Source: Paracoccus sigandri (GTDB lineage Bacteria > Pseudomonadota > Alphaproteobacteria > Rhodobacterales > Rhodobacteraceae). Taken from it: 64,000 bases of DNA. Positions within the stretch are counted from its first letter, which is position 1, and each line of letters opens with the position of its first letter. The stretch spans positions 62,001 to 126,000 of the forward strand of contig NZ_QNRC01000006.1 in assembly GCF_003709565.1 (NCBI RefSeq), given 5' to 3'. The notes under the pieces were generated by a model. The model saw nothing but the letters and a program-made list of their open reading frames with translations. It ran no database searches and had not been told where the DNA came from. Positions 1 through 8,736 of the stretch are shown here, piece after piece. The translations under genes were made by a program, and so were the position numbers.

Positions 1-1266
1 ATCCACCAGGAACTGGCGCTGGTGCCGCTTCTGACCATCGCCGAGAACATCTTCCTGGGCAATGAATGCGCCACCCGCGGCGTCATCGACTGGCCCGAGA
101 CCTTCCGCCAGACCGAGGCATTGCTGGCCAAGGTCGGGCTGCGCGAGACGCCGGGCGCGCGGGTGGGCAGCCTTGGCGTCGGCAAGCAGCAGCTGGTCGA
201 GATCGCCAAGGCGCTGTCGAAGAACGTCCGCCTGCTGATCCTGGACGAGCCGACCGCCGCGCTGTCCGAAGGCGACAGCCAGGCGCTGCTGGACCTGCTG
301 CTGGAGCTGAAGGCGCAGGGCGTCACCTCGATCATCATCAGCCACAAGCTGAACGAGGTGCGCCGCGTCGCCGACAGCGTGACGGTGATCCGCGACGGCG
401 CGACCATCTCGACCATCGACGCGCGCGCCGAGCCGCTGACCGAGGACCGCATCGTGCGCGACATGGTCGGCCGCAGCATGGAGAACCGCTTTCCCGACCG
501 CCAGCGCCGCGCGGGCGAGGTGGTGTTCGAGCTGAAGGACTGGAACGTCTGGCATCCCGAACAGGCGGACCGGCAGATGATCCGCGACCTGTCGATGACG
601 GTCCGCGCCGGCGAGGTGGTCGGCATCGCCGGCCTGATGGGGGCGGGGCGGACCGAACTGGCGATGAGCATCTTCGGCCGCAGCTGGGGCCGCAACATCT
701 CGGGCCAGGTGCTGATGCGGGGCCGGGTGGTCGATGTCTCGACCGTCGACCGGGCGATCCGGGCCGGGCTGGCCTATGTCACCGAGGACCGCAAGACCCT
801 TGGCCTGATCCTGGAGGAAACCATCCGCCGCAACACGGTCCTGGCCAATCTGGACGCCGTGGCCACCCGCGGCGTGGTCGAGGAGGGCCGCGAGACCGAG
901 GTGGCCGAGAAATACCGCCGCGCGCTGAGGATCCGCACGCCCTCGGTCTTCCAGAAGGTGATGAACCTGTCGGGCGGCAACCAGCAGAAGGTGGTGCTGG
1001 CGAAATGGCTGTTCACCGACCCCGACCTGTTGATCCTGGACGAACCGACGCGCGGCATCGATGTCGGCGCGAAATATGAAATCTACAGTATCATCAACGA
1101 GTTGAGCGCGGCCGGCAAGGCCGTCGTCATGATCTCGTCCGAGATGCCCGAGCTTCTGGGCATGTGCGACCGGATCCACGTCATGAACCAGGGCGGCTTC
1201 GTGGGCGAACTGGCGGCCGAGGAGGCCAGCCAGGAAGCCATCATGTCGCTGATCGTCAGGGAATAA
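1..1266 (+). CDS. gguA: Sugar ABC transporter ATP-binding protein (GguA/XylG type), 5'-truncated by window
   Basis: This is the tandem-ATPase subunit of a ribose/xylose-class (CUT2) importer and energises monosaccharide uptake at the inner membrane. The reading frame is open from base 1, so the start codon and the first Walker A lie outside the window. Visible parts of the first domain are the Q-loop region IHQELALVP at the very start, the signature-like [15 protein letters not shown] and Walker [12 protein letters not shown]. The second domain has the degenerate Walker [11 protein letters not shown], the signature [15 protein letters not shown] and [14 protein letters not shown], all normal for this class. 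The permease starts 9 nt after its stop and an AraD1/GguC homologue follows, which is the ggu gene order. The substrate-binding protein (ChvE-like) presumably lies just upstream. Substrate is inferred to be L-arabinose/D-galactose from the downstream catabolic genes. Confidence 0.9.
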   Translation: MHQELALVPLLTIAENIFLGNECATRGVIDWPETFRQTEALLAKVGLRETPGARVGSLGVGKQQLVEIAKALSKNVRLLILDEPTAALSEGDSQALLDLLLELKAQGVTSIIISHKLNEVRRVADSVTVIRDGATISTIDARAEPLTEDRIVRDMVGRSMENRFPDRQRRAGEVVFELKDWNVWHPEQADRQMIRDLSMTVRAGEVVGIAGLMGAGRTELAMSIFGRSWGRNISGQVLMRGRVVDVSTVDRAIRAGLAYVTEDRKTLGLILEETIRRNTVLANLDAVATRGVVEEGRETEVAEKYRRALRIRTPSVFQKVMNLSGGNQQKVVLAKWLFTDPDLLILDEPTRGIDVGAKYEIYSIINELSAAGKAVVMISSEMPELLGMCDRIHVMNQGGFVGELAAEEASQEAIMSLIVRE

Positions 1267-1275
1267 GGGGGCGCC

Positions 1276-2463
1276 ATGCAGGCAACCAGCACCGCGACCG
1301 CGCCGGGGATCGGCGCCTATCTGACCCGGCATATCCGCGAATACGGGCTTCTGTTCGCGCTGATCGCCATCATGGCCTTCTTCCAGGTCGTGACCGGCGG
1401 CACGCTGCTGAGGCCGGTCAACATCACCAACCTGTTCTTGCAGAACAGCTATATCATCATCATGGCGCTTGGCATGCTGCTGGTCATCGTCGGCGGCAAT
1501 ATCGACCTGTCGGTCGGCTCGGTCATGGGCTTCATCGGAGCCTTAGCGGCGGTGATGATCGTGAACTGGCAATTGCCGGTGGGCGTGGCGATCCTGCTGT
1601 GCCTCATGACCGGCATGGCCATCGGCGCGGTGCAGGGCTATTTCGTGGCCTATTGGCGCATCCCCTCGTTCATCGTGACGCTGGCCGGGATGCTGGTCTT
1701 TCGCGGGCTGTCGCTGTGGCTTCTGGCCGGGCAGTCCATCGGCCCCTTCCCGCGCAGCTTCCAGGCGCTGTCCACCGGCTTCATCCCCGACCTGTTCGCC
1801 CTCGATCGCCCGAACGGGCTGGCGCTGGCGGTGGGCGTGGCGGCGGTGCTGCTGATCCTGTGGCTGGGCCTGCGCGCCCGTGCCCGCAACGCCCGCTACG
1901 GGATCGAGGACGAGCCCTGGGGCCTGTTTCTGCTGCGCAACGCCATCGTCGCCGCCGCGCTGCTGTTCGTGACCTGGAAACTGGCCTGGTTCCGCGGCCT
2001 GCCCAACGTGCTTCTGTCCATGGTCGTGCTGACGGTGATCTATGTCTTCATCACCGAACGCACCACGCTTGGCCGGCGCATCTATGCCGTCGGCGGCAAT
2101 GCCAAGGCCGCGAAACTGTCGGGCATCCGCACCGAGCGGCTGACCTTCCTGACCTTCGTCAACATGGGGCTGCTGGCGGCGCTGGCCGGGCTGGTCTTCG
2201 CGGCGCGGCTGAACACCGCCACCCCCAAGGCCGGCTTCGCGGTCGAGCTGGACGTGATCGCCGCCGTCTTCATCGGCGGGGCCTCGATGGCCGGCGGCTC
2301 GGGGCGGATCGTCGGCGCGGTGGTCGGCGCCTTCATCATGGGGGTGATGAACAACGGCATGTCGATCCTGGGCATCGGCATCGACTACCAGCAGGTCATC
2401 AAGGGGCTGGTGCTGCTCGCCGCCGTCGTCTTCGACGTCTACAACAAGAACAAAGAGGTCTGA
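1276..2463 (+). CDS. gguB: Sugar ABC transporter permease (GguB/XylH type)
   Basis: A 395-residue integral membrane permease of the CUT2 class with about ten hydrophobic segments. It has the family hallmarks GGNIDLSVGSVMGFIGAL in the first third and a C-terminal IGGASMAGGSGRIVGAVVGA. A hydrophilic insert rich in Arg (around residues 195-215, RARARNARYG) is typical of the longer XylH/GguB subfamily and sets it apart from RbsC (about 320 residues). It sits 9 nt behind the ATPase gene and 2 nt before the AraD1-family gene, so it belongs to the same operon. It forms the channel for the sugar delivered by a binding protein outside the window. Family is secure; substrate is inferred from context. 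Confidence 0.9.
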   Translation: MQATSTATAPGIGAYLTRHIREYGLLFALIAIMAFFQVVTGGTLLRPVNITNLFLQNSYIIIMALGMLLVIVGGNIDLSVGSVMGFIGALAAVMIVNWQLPVGVAILLCLMTGMAIGAVQGYFVAYWRIPSFIVTLAGMLVFRGLSLWLLAGQSIGPFPRSFQALSTGFIPDLFALDRPNGLALAVGVAAVLLILWLGLRARARNARYGIEDEPWGLFLLRNAIVAAALLFVTWKLAWFRGLPNVLLSMVVLTVIYVFITERTTLGRRIYAVGGNAKAAKLSGIRTERLTFLTFVNMGLLAALAGLVFAARLNTATPKAGFAVELDVIAAVFIGGASMAGGSGRIVGAVVGAFIMGVMNNGMSILGIGIDYQQVIKGLVLLAAVVFDVYNKNKEV

Positions 2464-2465
2464 CC

Positions 2466-3458
2466 ATGTTTCTGTCGCAACTTCGCCTTCCGGGCGGCCG
2501 CCGCGCCGTCGCCCTGCGGCAAGACCAGTCGGCCCATCTGGTGCCCGGCGCCACCGGCACGCGCGACCTGGCGCTGGACGCCATCGCGGCGGGCCGCAGC
2601 CTGCGGGCCGAGATCGCCCTGCGCGGCCAGGGCGAGCCGGTGGACCTGGCCGCCGCGCTGGCCGAGGGGCGGATGCTGCTGCCCGTCGATCATCCCGATC
2701 CCGCGCATCTGCACCTGACGGGAACCGGGCTGACGCATCTGGGATCGGCTTCCACCCGCGACTCGATGCACCAGAAGGCCGATCCCGACCAGCTGACCGA
2801 CAGCATGAAGATGTTCCGCATGGGGCTGGAGGGCGGCAGGCCGAAGCCCGGCGCGATCGGCGTGCAGCCCGAATGGTTCTGGAAGGGCAACGGCCACAAC
2901 GCCGCCGCCCCCGGCGCCAGCCTGTGTTCGCCCGCCTTCGCGCTGGACGCCGGAGAAGAGCCCGAGGTCGCGGGGATTTACGTGATCTGCCCCGAGGGCC
3001 GCCCGTTCCGGCTGGGCTTCGCCCTGGCCAACGAATTCTCGGACCATGTGACCGAGCGCGGGAACTATCTGTGGCTGGCCCATTCCAAGCTGCGCCCGGC
3101 CAGTTTCGGCCCCGAGCTGCTGCTGGGCGATCTGCCCGACCATGTCGAGGGCGAAAGCCGCATCCTGCGCGACGGCCGGGTGATCTGGCAGAAGCCCTTC
3201 CTGTCGGGGGAATCGAACATGTCCCACAGCCTGGCCAACCTGGAGCATCACCATTTCAAATACGGGCTGTTCTGCCAGCCGGGCGACGTGCATGTGCATT
3301 TCTTCGGCACCGCCACGCTGTCCTTCGCCGATGGCGTCAAGGCCCGGCAGGGCGATGTCTTCGAGATCCGCTGCCCGGCCTTCGGGCTTCCCCTGCGCAA
3401 CCCGCTGGACCAGCAGCCGCCGCAGGGCGAGGCGCCGGTCGCGGTCGCCAGCCTCTGA
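2466..3458 (+). CDS. araD1: AraD1/GguC family protein, probable 2-keto-3-deoxy-L-arabonate dehydratase
   Basis: A 330-residue protein of the GguC/AraD1 branch of the fumarylacetoacetate-hydrolase fold. Recognisable segments are GLTHLGSASTRDSMHQK (about 87-103), GVQPEWFWKGNG (about 134-145), ANEFSDHV and GESNMSHSLANLEHHHFKYG (C-terminal third). The acidic and His residues in these segments are where FAH-fold enzymes hold their divalent metal. In operons with arabonate dehydratase and ketoglutarate-semialdehyde dehydrogenase, AraD1 is assigned the dehydration of 2-keto-3-deoxy-L-arabonate to 2-oxoglutarate semialdehyde. It starts 2 nt after gguB and ends 7 nt before the dehydratase. The canonical AraD (DHDPS family) is not present in the window, so this protein is the natural candidate for that step. 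Function is from context plus family. Confidence 0.8.
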   Translation: MFLSQLRLPGGRRAVALRQDQSAHLVPGATGTRDLALDAIAAGRSLRAEIALRGQGEPVDLAAALAEGRMLLPVDHPDPAHLHLTGTGLTHLGSASTRDSMHQKADPDQLTDSMKMFRMGLEGGRPKPGAIGVQPEWFWKGNGHNAAAPGASLCSPAFALDAGEEPEVAGIYVICPEGRPFRLGFALANEFSDHVTERGNYLWLAHSKLRPASFGPELLLGDLPDHVEGESRILRDGRVIWQKPFLSGESNMSHSLANLEHHHFKYGLFCQPGDVHVHFFGTATLSFADGVKARQGDVFEIRCPAFGLPLRNPLDQQPPQGEAPVAVASL

Positions 3459-3465
3459 GGTCGCC

Positions 3466-5208
3466 ATGTCCTTCACCCCCGCCCCCTGGCCGCGCCGGCT
3501 GCGTTCGCAGGAATGGTATGGCGGCAATTCGCGCGACACGATCTATCACCGCGGCTGGATGAAGAACCAGGGCTGGCCGCATGACCTGTTTGACGGCCGC
3601 CCGGTCATCGGCATCCTGAACACCTGGTCCGACCTGACGCCCTGCAACGGCCATCTGCGCGAACTGGCCGAAAAGGTGAAGGCCGGCATCTGGGAGGCCG
3701 GTGGCTTTCCGGTCGAGGTCCCGGTCTTTTCCGCCTCGGAAAACACCTTCCGCCCCTCGGCGATGATGTTTCGCAACCTTGCCGCCCTGGCCATCGAGGA
3801 ACAGATGCGCGGCCAGCCCATCGACGGCGCGGTGCTGCTGGTCGGCTGCGACAAGACCACGCCCAGCCTGCTGATGGCGGCGGCCTCGACCGACCTGCCG
3901 TCGATCGTCGTGACCGGCGGGCCGATGCTGAACGGCTATTTCCGGGGCGAGCGGGTGGGATCGGGCACCCATCTGTGGAAATTCTCGGAAGCGGTGAAGG
4001 CCGGAGAGATGACCCAGGCCGAATTCCTGGAGGCCGAGGCCAGCATGTCGCGGTCCTCGGGGACCTGCAACACGATGGGCACGGCCTCGACCATGGCCTC
4101 GATGGCCGAGGCGCTGGGGATGGCGCTGTCGGGCAATGCCGCGATCCCGGCCGTGGATTCGCGCCGCCGGGTGATGGCGCAGCTGTCGGGACGGCGGATC
4201 GTGCAGATGGTCCGGGACGACCTGAAGCCCTCGGACATCCTGACCCGCGCCGCCTTCGAGAACGCGATCCGCACCAATGGCGCCATCGGCGGTTCGACCA
4301 ATGCGGTGATCCACCTGCTGGCGCTGGCCGGCCGCGTGGGCGTCGACGTGACGCTGGACGACTGGGACCGGCTGGGCCGCGACGTGGCGACCATCGTGAA
4401 CCTGATGCCCTCGGGCGAATACCTGATGGAGGAGTTCTTCTATGCCGGCGGCCTGCCTGTCGTGCTGAAGCGGCTGGGCGAGGCGGGGCAGCTGCACAAG
4501 GACGCGCTGACCGTCAGCGGCCGCAGCATCTGGGAGGAGGTCCGCGAGGTGGTGAACCACAACGAGGAGGTGATCCTGCCGCTGGACCGGGCGCTGACCC
4601 GGCAGGGCGGCATCGCCGTCCTGCGCGGCAACCTGGCCCCGCGGGGGGCGGTCCTGAAGCCCTCGGCCGCCAGCCCGCATCTGCTGACCCATCGCGGCCG
4701 CGCCGTGGTCTTCGAGGATATCGACGACTACAAGGCGCGGATCGAGGACGAGGCGCTGGACATCGACGAGACCTGCGTCATGGTGCTGAAGAATTGCGGC
4801 CCCAGGGGCTATCCGGGCATGGCCGAGGTCGGCAACATGGGCCTGCCGCCCAAGGTGCTGCGCAAGGGCATCACCGACATGGTGCGGATCTCGGACGCGC
4901 GCATGTCGGGGACGGCCTATGGCACGGTGGTCCTGCATACCGCCCCCGAGGCGGCGGCCGGCGGCCCGCTGGCGGTGGTCCGCGACGGCGACATGATCCA
5001 GCTGGACGTGCCGAACCGGCGCCTGCACCTGGAGATCGGCGACGATGAGCTGGCCGCGCGGCTGGCGGCCTGGCAGCCCCGGCATGAGAGGCCCGACAGC
5101 GGCTATGCCTGGCTGCACCAGGCCCATGTCGAGGGGGCCGATACCGGCGCGGACCTGGATTTCCTGAAGGGCTGCCGGGGCAATCCGGTCGGAAGGGACA
5201 GTCACTGA
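3466..5208 (+). CDS. araC: L-arabonate dehydratase (IlvD/Edd family)
   Basis: A 580-residue Fe-S dehydratase that converts L-arabonate to 2-keto-3-deoxy-L-arabonate (araC here is the pathway enzyme, not the E. coli regulator). The three cysteines expected to bind the cluster are visible: C60 in LTPCNGH, C128 in LVGCDKTTPS and C201 in SSGTCNTMGTAST. Length and the N-terminal segment WYGGNSRDTIYHRGWMKNQG match the sugar-acid branch (arabonate/xylonate/galactonate) rather than IlvD. The start at 3466 is the first ATG after the araD1 stop. The gene overlaps the next start by one base (TGATG), indicating translational coupling. Some relatives also accept D-galactonate or D-fuconate, which would suit the galactose genes downstream; specificity cannot be read from sequence. 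Confidence 0.88.
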   Translation: MSFTPAPWPRRLRSQEWYGGNSRDTIYHRGWMKNQGWPHDLFDGRPVIGILNTWSDLTPCNGHLRELAEKVKAGIWEAGGFPVEVPVFSASENTFRPSAMMFRNLAALAIEEQMRGQPIDGAVLLVGCDKTTPSLLMAAASTDLPSIVVTGGPMLNGYFRGERVGSGTHLWKFSEAVKAGEMTQAEFLEAEASMSRSSGTCNTMGTASTMASMAEALGMALSGNAAIPAVDSRRRVMAQLSGRRIVQMVRDDLKPSDILTRAAFENAIRTNGAIGGSTNAVIHLLALAGRVGVDVTLDDWDRLGRDVATIVNLMPSGEYLMEEFFYAGGLPVVLKRLGEAGQLHKDALTVSGRSIWEEVREVVNHNEEVILPLDRALTRQGGIAVLRGNLAPRGAVLKPSAASPHLLTHRGRAVVFEDIDDYKARIEDEALDIDETCVMVLKNCGPRGYPGMAEVGNMGLPPKVLRKGITDMVRISDARMSGTAYGTVVLHTAPEAAAGGPLAVVRDGDMIQLDVPNRRLHLEIGDDELAARLAAWQPRHERPDSGYAWLHQAHVEGADTGADLDFLKGCRGNPVGRDSH

Positions 5209-6155
5209 TGGGGGCACGGATGGGGGCCGGGATGAAGATCGCGCTGGTGGGCATCGGGAAGATCGCGCTGGACCAGCATGTCCCGGCGCTGGCCGCCAGC
5301 CCGGACTGGAAGCTGGCGGCGACCGTCTCGCGCAATGGCTCGGTTCCGGGGGTCGAGTCCTTCGCGAATCTCGCCGATATGCTGGCGGCGCGTCCCGACA
5401 TCGCCGCCGTCAGCCTGTGCCTGCCGCCGGTGCCGCGTTTCGAGGCCGCGCAGGCGGTCCTGCGCGCGGGCCGCCACCTGATGCTGGAAAAGCCCCCCGG
5501 CGCCACGCTGGCCGAGGTCCACCATCTGGCCGATCTGGCGCGGGCGCAGGGGGTGACGATCTTCGCCACATGGCATTCGCGCATGGCCCACGGGGTCGCG
5601 GCGGCGAAGGCCTGGCTGGCCGGCCGCAGCATCCGCGCCGGCCGGATCACCTGGCGCGAGGACGTGCGCAAATGGCATCCCGGCCAGGACTGGATCTTCG
5701 AGGCCGGCGGCATGGGCGTCTTCGATCCGGGCATCAACGCCCTGTCGATCCTGACCGAGATCCTGCCCGATCCCCTCCGCCTGACCGAAGCCGAGCTGGA
5801 CTTTCCCGCCAACCGCCAGGCCCCGATCGCCGCGCGGCTGGGTTTCGCCGGCGGCATCAGCGCCGATTTCGACTTCCGCCAGCAGGGGCCGCAGACCTGG
5901 GACATGGAATTTTCGACCGATGGCGGCGATCTGGCGCTGCGCATGGGCGGCAACCGGCTGGAGATCGGTGGTGCGCATCGCGAAGGCTCGGACGACATCA
6001 TGGGCGAATATCCGGCGCTCTATGCGCGGATGGCCGGGCTGGTGCGCGAGGGCCGATCCGATGTCGACCTGTCGCCGATGGTGCTGGTCGCCGATGCCTT
6101 CACGCTGGGGCGGCGGAATACCGTCGCCGATTTCGACTTCCAAAGGATGGGATAA
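5208..6155 (+). CDS. araA: L-arabinose / D-galactose 1-dehydrogenase (Gfo/Idh/MocA family)
   Basis: A 315-residue NAD(P)-dependent oxidoreductase that oxidises the sugar at C1 to the aldonolactone, the entry step of the pathway. The N-terminal Rossmann motif is VGIGKIA (14-20), followed by the family EKPPG motif (94-98) carrying the catalytic Lys. DVRKWHPGQDWIF and GGMGVFDPGINALS in the C-terminal domain match the L-arabinose/D-galactose 1-dehydrogenase group known from Azospirillum and pseudomonads, whose members act on both sugars. The chosen ATG overlaps the previous stop and has GGAAGGGA 9 nt upstream. An alternative ATG at 5232 (MKIALVG) is closer to the usual N-terminus. The stop overlaps the next start. 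One enzyme could feed both the arabinose and the galactose branches encoded here. Confidence 0.85.
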   Translation: MGARMGAGMKIALVGIGKIALDQHVPALAASPDWKLAATVSRNGSVPGVESFANLADMLAARPDIAAVSLCLPPVPRFEAAQAVLRAGRHLMLEKPPGATLAEVHHLADLARAQGVTIFATWHSRMAHGVAAAKAWLAGRSIRAGRITWREDVRKWHPGQDWIFEAGGMGVFDPGINALSILTEILPDPLRLTEAELDFPANRQAPIAARLGFAGGISADFDFRQQGPQTWDMEFSTDGGDLALRMGGNRLEIGGAHREGSDDIMGEYPALYARMAGLVREGRSDVDLSPMVLVADAFTLGRRNTVADFDFQRMG

Positions 6156-7678
6156 TGAGCTTCGAACCGCATGGCAGGCACCTGATCGCAGGGGAATGGG
6201 TCGGCAGCGCGCGGCGCTTTTCCAGCGCCCCCGCGCATGGCCCGGCGTATGAGTTCTCGATCGGCACGCCCGAGCTGGTGAACCGTGCCTGCGAAGCCGC
6301 CGAGGATGCCTTCTGGTCCTATGGCCATGCCAGCCGCGAGGATCGCGCGACGCTGCTGGACGCCATCGCCGACGAGATCGAGGCCCGCGCCGAGGCCATC
6401 ACCCGGATCGGCACGCAGGAAACCGGCCTGCCCGAAGCCCGCCTGCAGGGCGAGCGCGCCCGCACCGTGGGCCAGCTGCGGCTGTTCGCGGATCACATCC
6501 GCAAGGGCGACTATCTGGACCGCCGCCATGATCCGGCGCTGCCCGAACGCCAGCCGCTGCCGCGCCCCGACCTGCGGCTGATCCAGCGCCCGGTCGGCCC
6601 GGTCGCGGTCTTCGGCGCCTCGAACTTCCCGCTGGCCTTCTCGACCGCCGGCGGCGACACGGCGGCCGCGCTGGCCGCAGGCTGCCCGGTCGTCGTCAAG
6701 GGCCATCCCGCCCATCCCGGCACCGGCGAGATCATCGCCGAGGCGATCCATGCCGCGATCCGTTCATTGCAGCTCCCTTCCGGAGTGTTTTCGCTGATCC
6801 AGGGCGACGGGCGGGATATTGGCACGGCGCTGGTTACGAATCCGTTGATCCGCGCGGTGGGCTTCACCGGCAGCCTGGCCGGGGGCCGGGCGCTGTTCGA
6901 CCTCTGCGCGCAGCGCCCCGAGCCGATTCCCTTCTTCGGCGAGCTGGGCAGCATCAATCCGGGCTTCGTGCTGCCCCAGGCGCTGGCCAGGCGCGGGCAG
7001 GCCATCGCTAAGGGCTGGGCGGCCAGCCTGATCCTGGGGGCGGGGCAGTTCTGCACCAATCCCGGCCTGATGGTCCTGCCCGAGGGCGAGCTTGCCGATG
7101 CCTTCGCCCAGGCCGCCGCGCAGGCGCTGCGGGACGCGCCCGCGCAGGTGATGCTGAGCGACGGCATCGCGCGGGCCTATCGCGAGGGCGCGGGCCGGGT
7201 CGCGGGGCGGGCCGTGCCGGTGCTGTCGCGCGACAGCGCGGGGCGCGAGGCGCTGCCGAACATCTGCCGGACCACCGCCGCCGAATTCCTGCGCGATCCC
7301 GTCCTGTCGGACGAGGTCTTCGGCCCGCTGGGGCTGATCGTCACCGCCCCGGATGCCGGGCAGATGCTGGCGCTGGCCCGCGCGCTGCAAGGCCAGCTGA
7401 CCGCCACCCTGCACATGGAGGACGAGGACCTGGAGCCTGCCCGCCCGCTGCTGCCGGTCCTGGAACGCAAGGCGGGCCGCGTGCTGGTCAACGGCTTTCC
7501 CACCGGGGTCGAGGTGGCCGATGCCATGGTCCATGGCGGCCCCTATCCCGCCAGCACCAATTTCGGCGCGACCAGCGTCGGCACCCTCTCGATCCGCCGC
7601 TTCCTGCGGCCGGTCTGCTACCAGAACGTCCCCGAGGCGCTGTTGCCCGAGGACCTGCGGGAGGCGACATCCCGCTAA
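6155..7678 (+). CDS. araE: 2,5-dioxovalerate (alpha-ketoglutarate semialdehyde) dehydrogenase
   Basis: A 507-residue aldehyde dehydrogenase expected to oxidise 2-oxoglutarate semialdehyde to 2-oxoglutarate, the last step of the non-phosphorylative pentose route. Catalytic features are N157 in GASNFPLAF, K182 in VVVKGHPAHPG, the general base E263 in FFGELGSINP and the nucleophile C300 in GAGQFCTNPG. The GHPAHPGTGEIIAEAI segment and FGELGSINP wording are characteristic of the KGSADH group rather than generic ALDHs. The ATG overlaps the TAA of the dehydrogenase gene by one base (TAATG). It closes the first transcriptional block; the next gene starts 42 nt later with its own AGGGAGG site. Confidence 0.88.
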   Translation: MSFEPHGRHLIAGEWVGSARRFSSAPAHGPAYEFSIGTPELVNRACEAAEDAFWSYGHASREDRATLLDAIADEIEARAEAITRIGTQETGLPEARLQGERARTVGQLRLFADHIRKGDYLDRRHDPALPERQPLPRPDLRLIQRPVGPVAVFGASNFPLAFSTAGGDTAAALAAGCPVVVKGHPAHPGTGEIIAEAIHAAIRSLQLPSGVFSLIQGDGRDIGTALVTNPLIRAVGFTGSLAGGRALFDLCAQRPEPIPFFGELGSINPGFVLPQALARRGQAIAKGWAASLILGAGQFCTNPGLMVLPEGELADAFAQAAAQALRDAPAQVMLSDGIARAYREGAGRVAGRAVPVLSRDSAGREALPNICRTTAAEFLRDPVLSDEVFGPLGLIVTAPDAGQMLALARALQGQLTATLHMEDEDLEPARPLLPVLERKAGRVLVNGFPTGVEVADAMVHGGPYPASTNFGATSVGTLSIRRFLRPVCYQNVPEALLPEDLREATSR

Positions 7679-7720
7679 TGCCTGCCGGGACGGCCCGGCA
7701 CAACACTCAGGGAGGAACAC

Positions 7721-8680
7721 ATGAAACTCGGAACTCTGCTCGGCAGCGCGGCCATGCTGGCCATGACCGGCACTGCGGCCCTGGCCGAGGGCGAAACCGT
7801 CGGCTTCTCGCAGATCGGCTCGGAATCGGGCTGGCGGGCGGCGGAAACGACGCTGACCCGCCTGCAGGCCGAGGAACGCGGCTATCGGCTGCAATTCTCG
7901 GACGCGCAGCAGCGCCAGGAAAACCAGATCGCCGCGATCCGGTCCTTCATCGCGCAGGGCGTGGACGCGATCCTTCTGGCCCCGGTGGTCGCCACCGGCT
8001 GGGATTCGGTCCTGCAGGAGGCGAAGGAGGCCGAGATCCCGGTCGTGCTGCTGGACCGCCAGGTGGACAGCTCGGAAGACCTTTACCTGACCGCCGTGGG
8101 CTCGAACCTGGTCCATGAGGGCGAGGTGGCGGGCGAATGGCTGGCCGCCGAGGTCGGCGAGCGCGACTGCCGCATCGTCGAATTGCAGGGCACCACCGGA
8201 TCGTCCCCGGCCATCGACCGCAAGGCCGGCTTCGAGAACGCCATCGCCGCGCACGAGAACCTGACGATCGTGCGCAGCCAGACCGGCGATTTCACCCGCG
8301 CGCAGGGCAAGGAGGTGATGGAGAGCTTCCTGCAGGCCGAGAATGGCGGGCGCGACATCTGCGCGCTTTACGCCCATAATGACGACATGGCGGTGGGTGC
8401 CATCCAGGCGATCAAGGAGGCGGGGCTGAAACCCGGCGAGGACATCCTGATCGTCTCCATCGACGGGGTGCCGGACATCTTCCAGGCGATGGCCGCGGGC
8501 GAGGCGAATGCCACGGTCGAGCTGACCCCGAACATGGCCGGGCCCGCCTTCGACGCGCTGGAGGCCTTCTGGGCGGACGGGACGCTGTCCGAGAAGTTCA
8601 TCCAGACGGAATCGAAGCTGTTCACCCAGGCCGACGACCCGGCGGGCGAATACGAGGCCCGCAAGGACCTGGGCTATTGA
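7721..8680 (+). CDS. ytfQ: Periplasmic sugar-binding protein (YtfQ-like, galactofuranose/arabinofuranose type)
   Basis: A 319-residue class-I periplasmic binding protein with a Sec signal peptide (basic start, hydrophobic core, cleavage likely after ALA near residue 22). Segments GFSQIGSESGWRAAET, FSDAQQRQENQIAAIRSFIAQGVDAI and YAHNDDMAVGAIQAIKEAG match the YtfQ group, which in E. coli binds furanose forms of galactose and arabinose. It has the AGGGAGG ribosome site ahead of its ATG. An ATPase and two separate permeases follow in the YtfQ-R-T-YjfF order. With the galactose and arabinose enzymes around it, uptake of a furanose form of these sugars is a reasonable inference. Confidence 0.88.
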   Translation: MKLGTLLGSAAMLAMTGTAALAEGETVGFSQIGSESGWRAAETTLTRLQAEERGYRLQFSDAQQRQENQIAAIRSFIAQGVDAILLAPVVATGWDSVLQEAKEAEIPVVLLDRQVDSSEDLYLTAVGSNLVHEGEVAGEWLAAEVGERDCRIVELQGTTGSSPAIDRKAGFENAIAAHENLTIVRSQTGDFTRAQGKEVMESFLQAENGGRDICALYAHNDDMAVGAIQAIKEAGLKPGEDILIVSIDGVPDIFQAMAAGEANATVELTPNMAGPAFDALEAFWADGTLSEKFIQTESKLFTQADDPAGEYEARKDLGY

Positions 8681-8736
8681 CCGACCTGCCGGGCCGCCCG
8701 CCGCGCGGCCCGGCCCCATCTGCAAGAGGGGTCGCC

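Noticed and set aside
3337..5217. Minus-strand frame of 626 codons opposite arabonate dehydratase
   Set aside because: Shadow of the GC-rich codon pattern; the dehydratase cysteines and motifs are on the plus strand.
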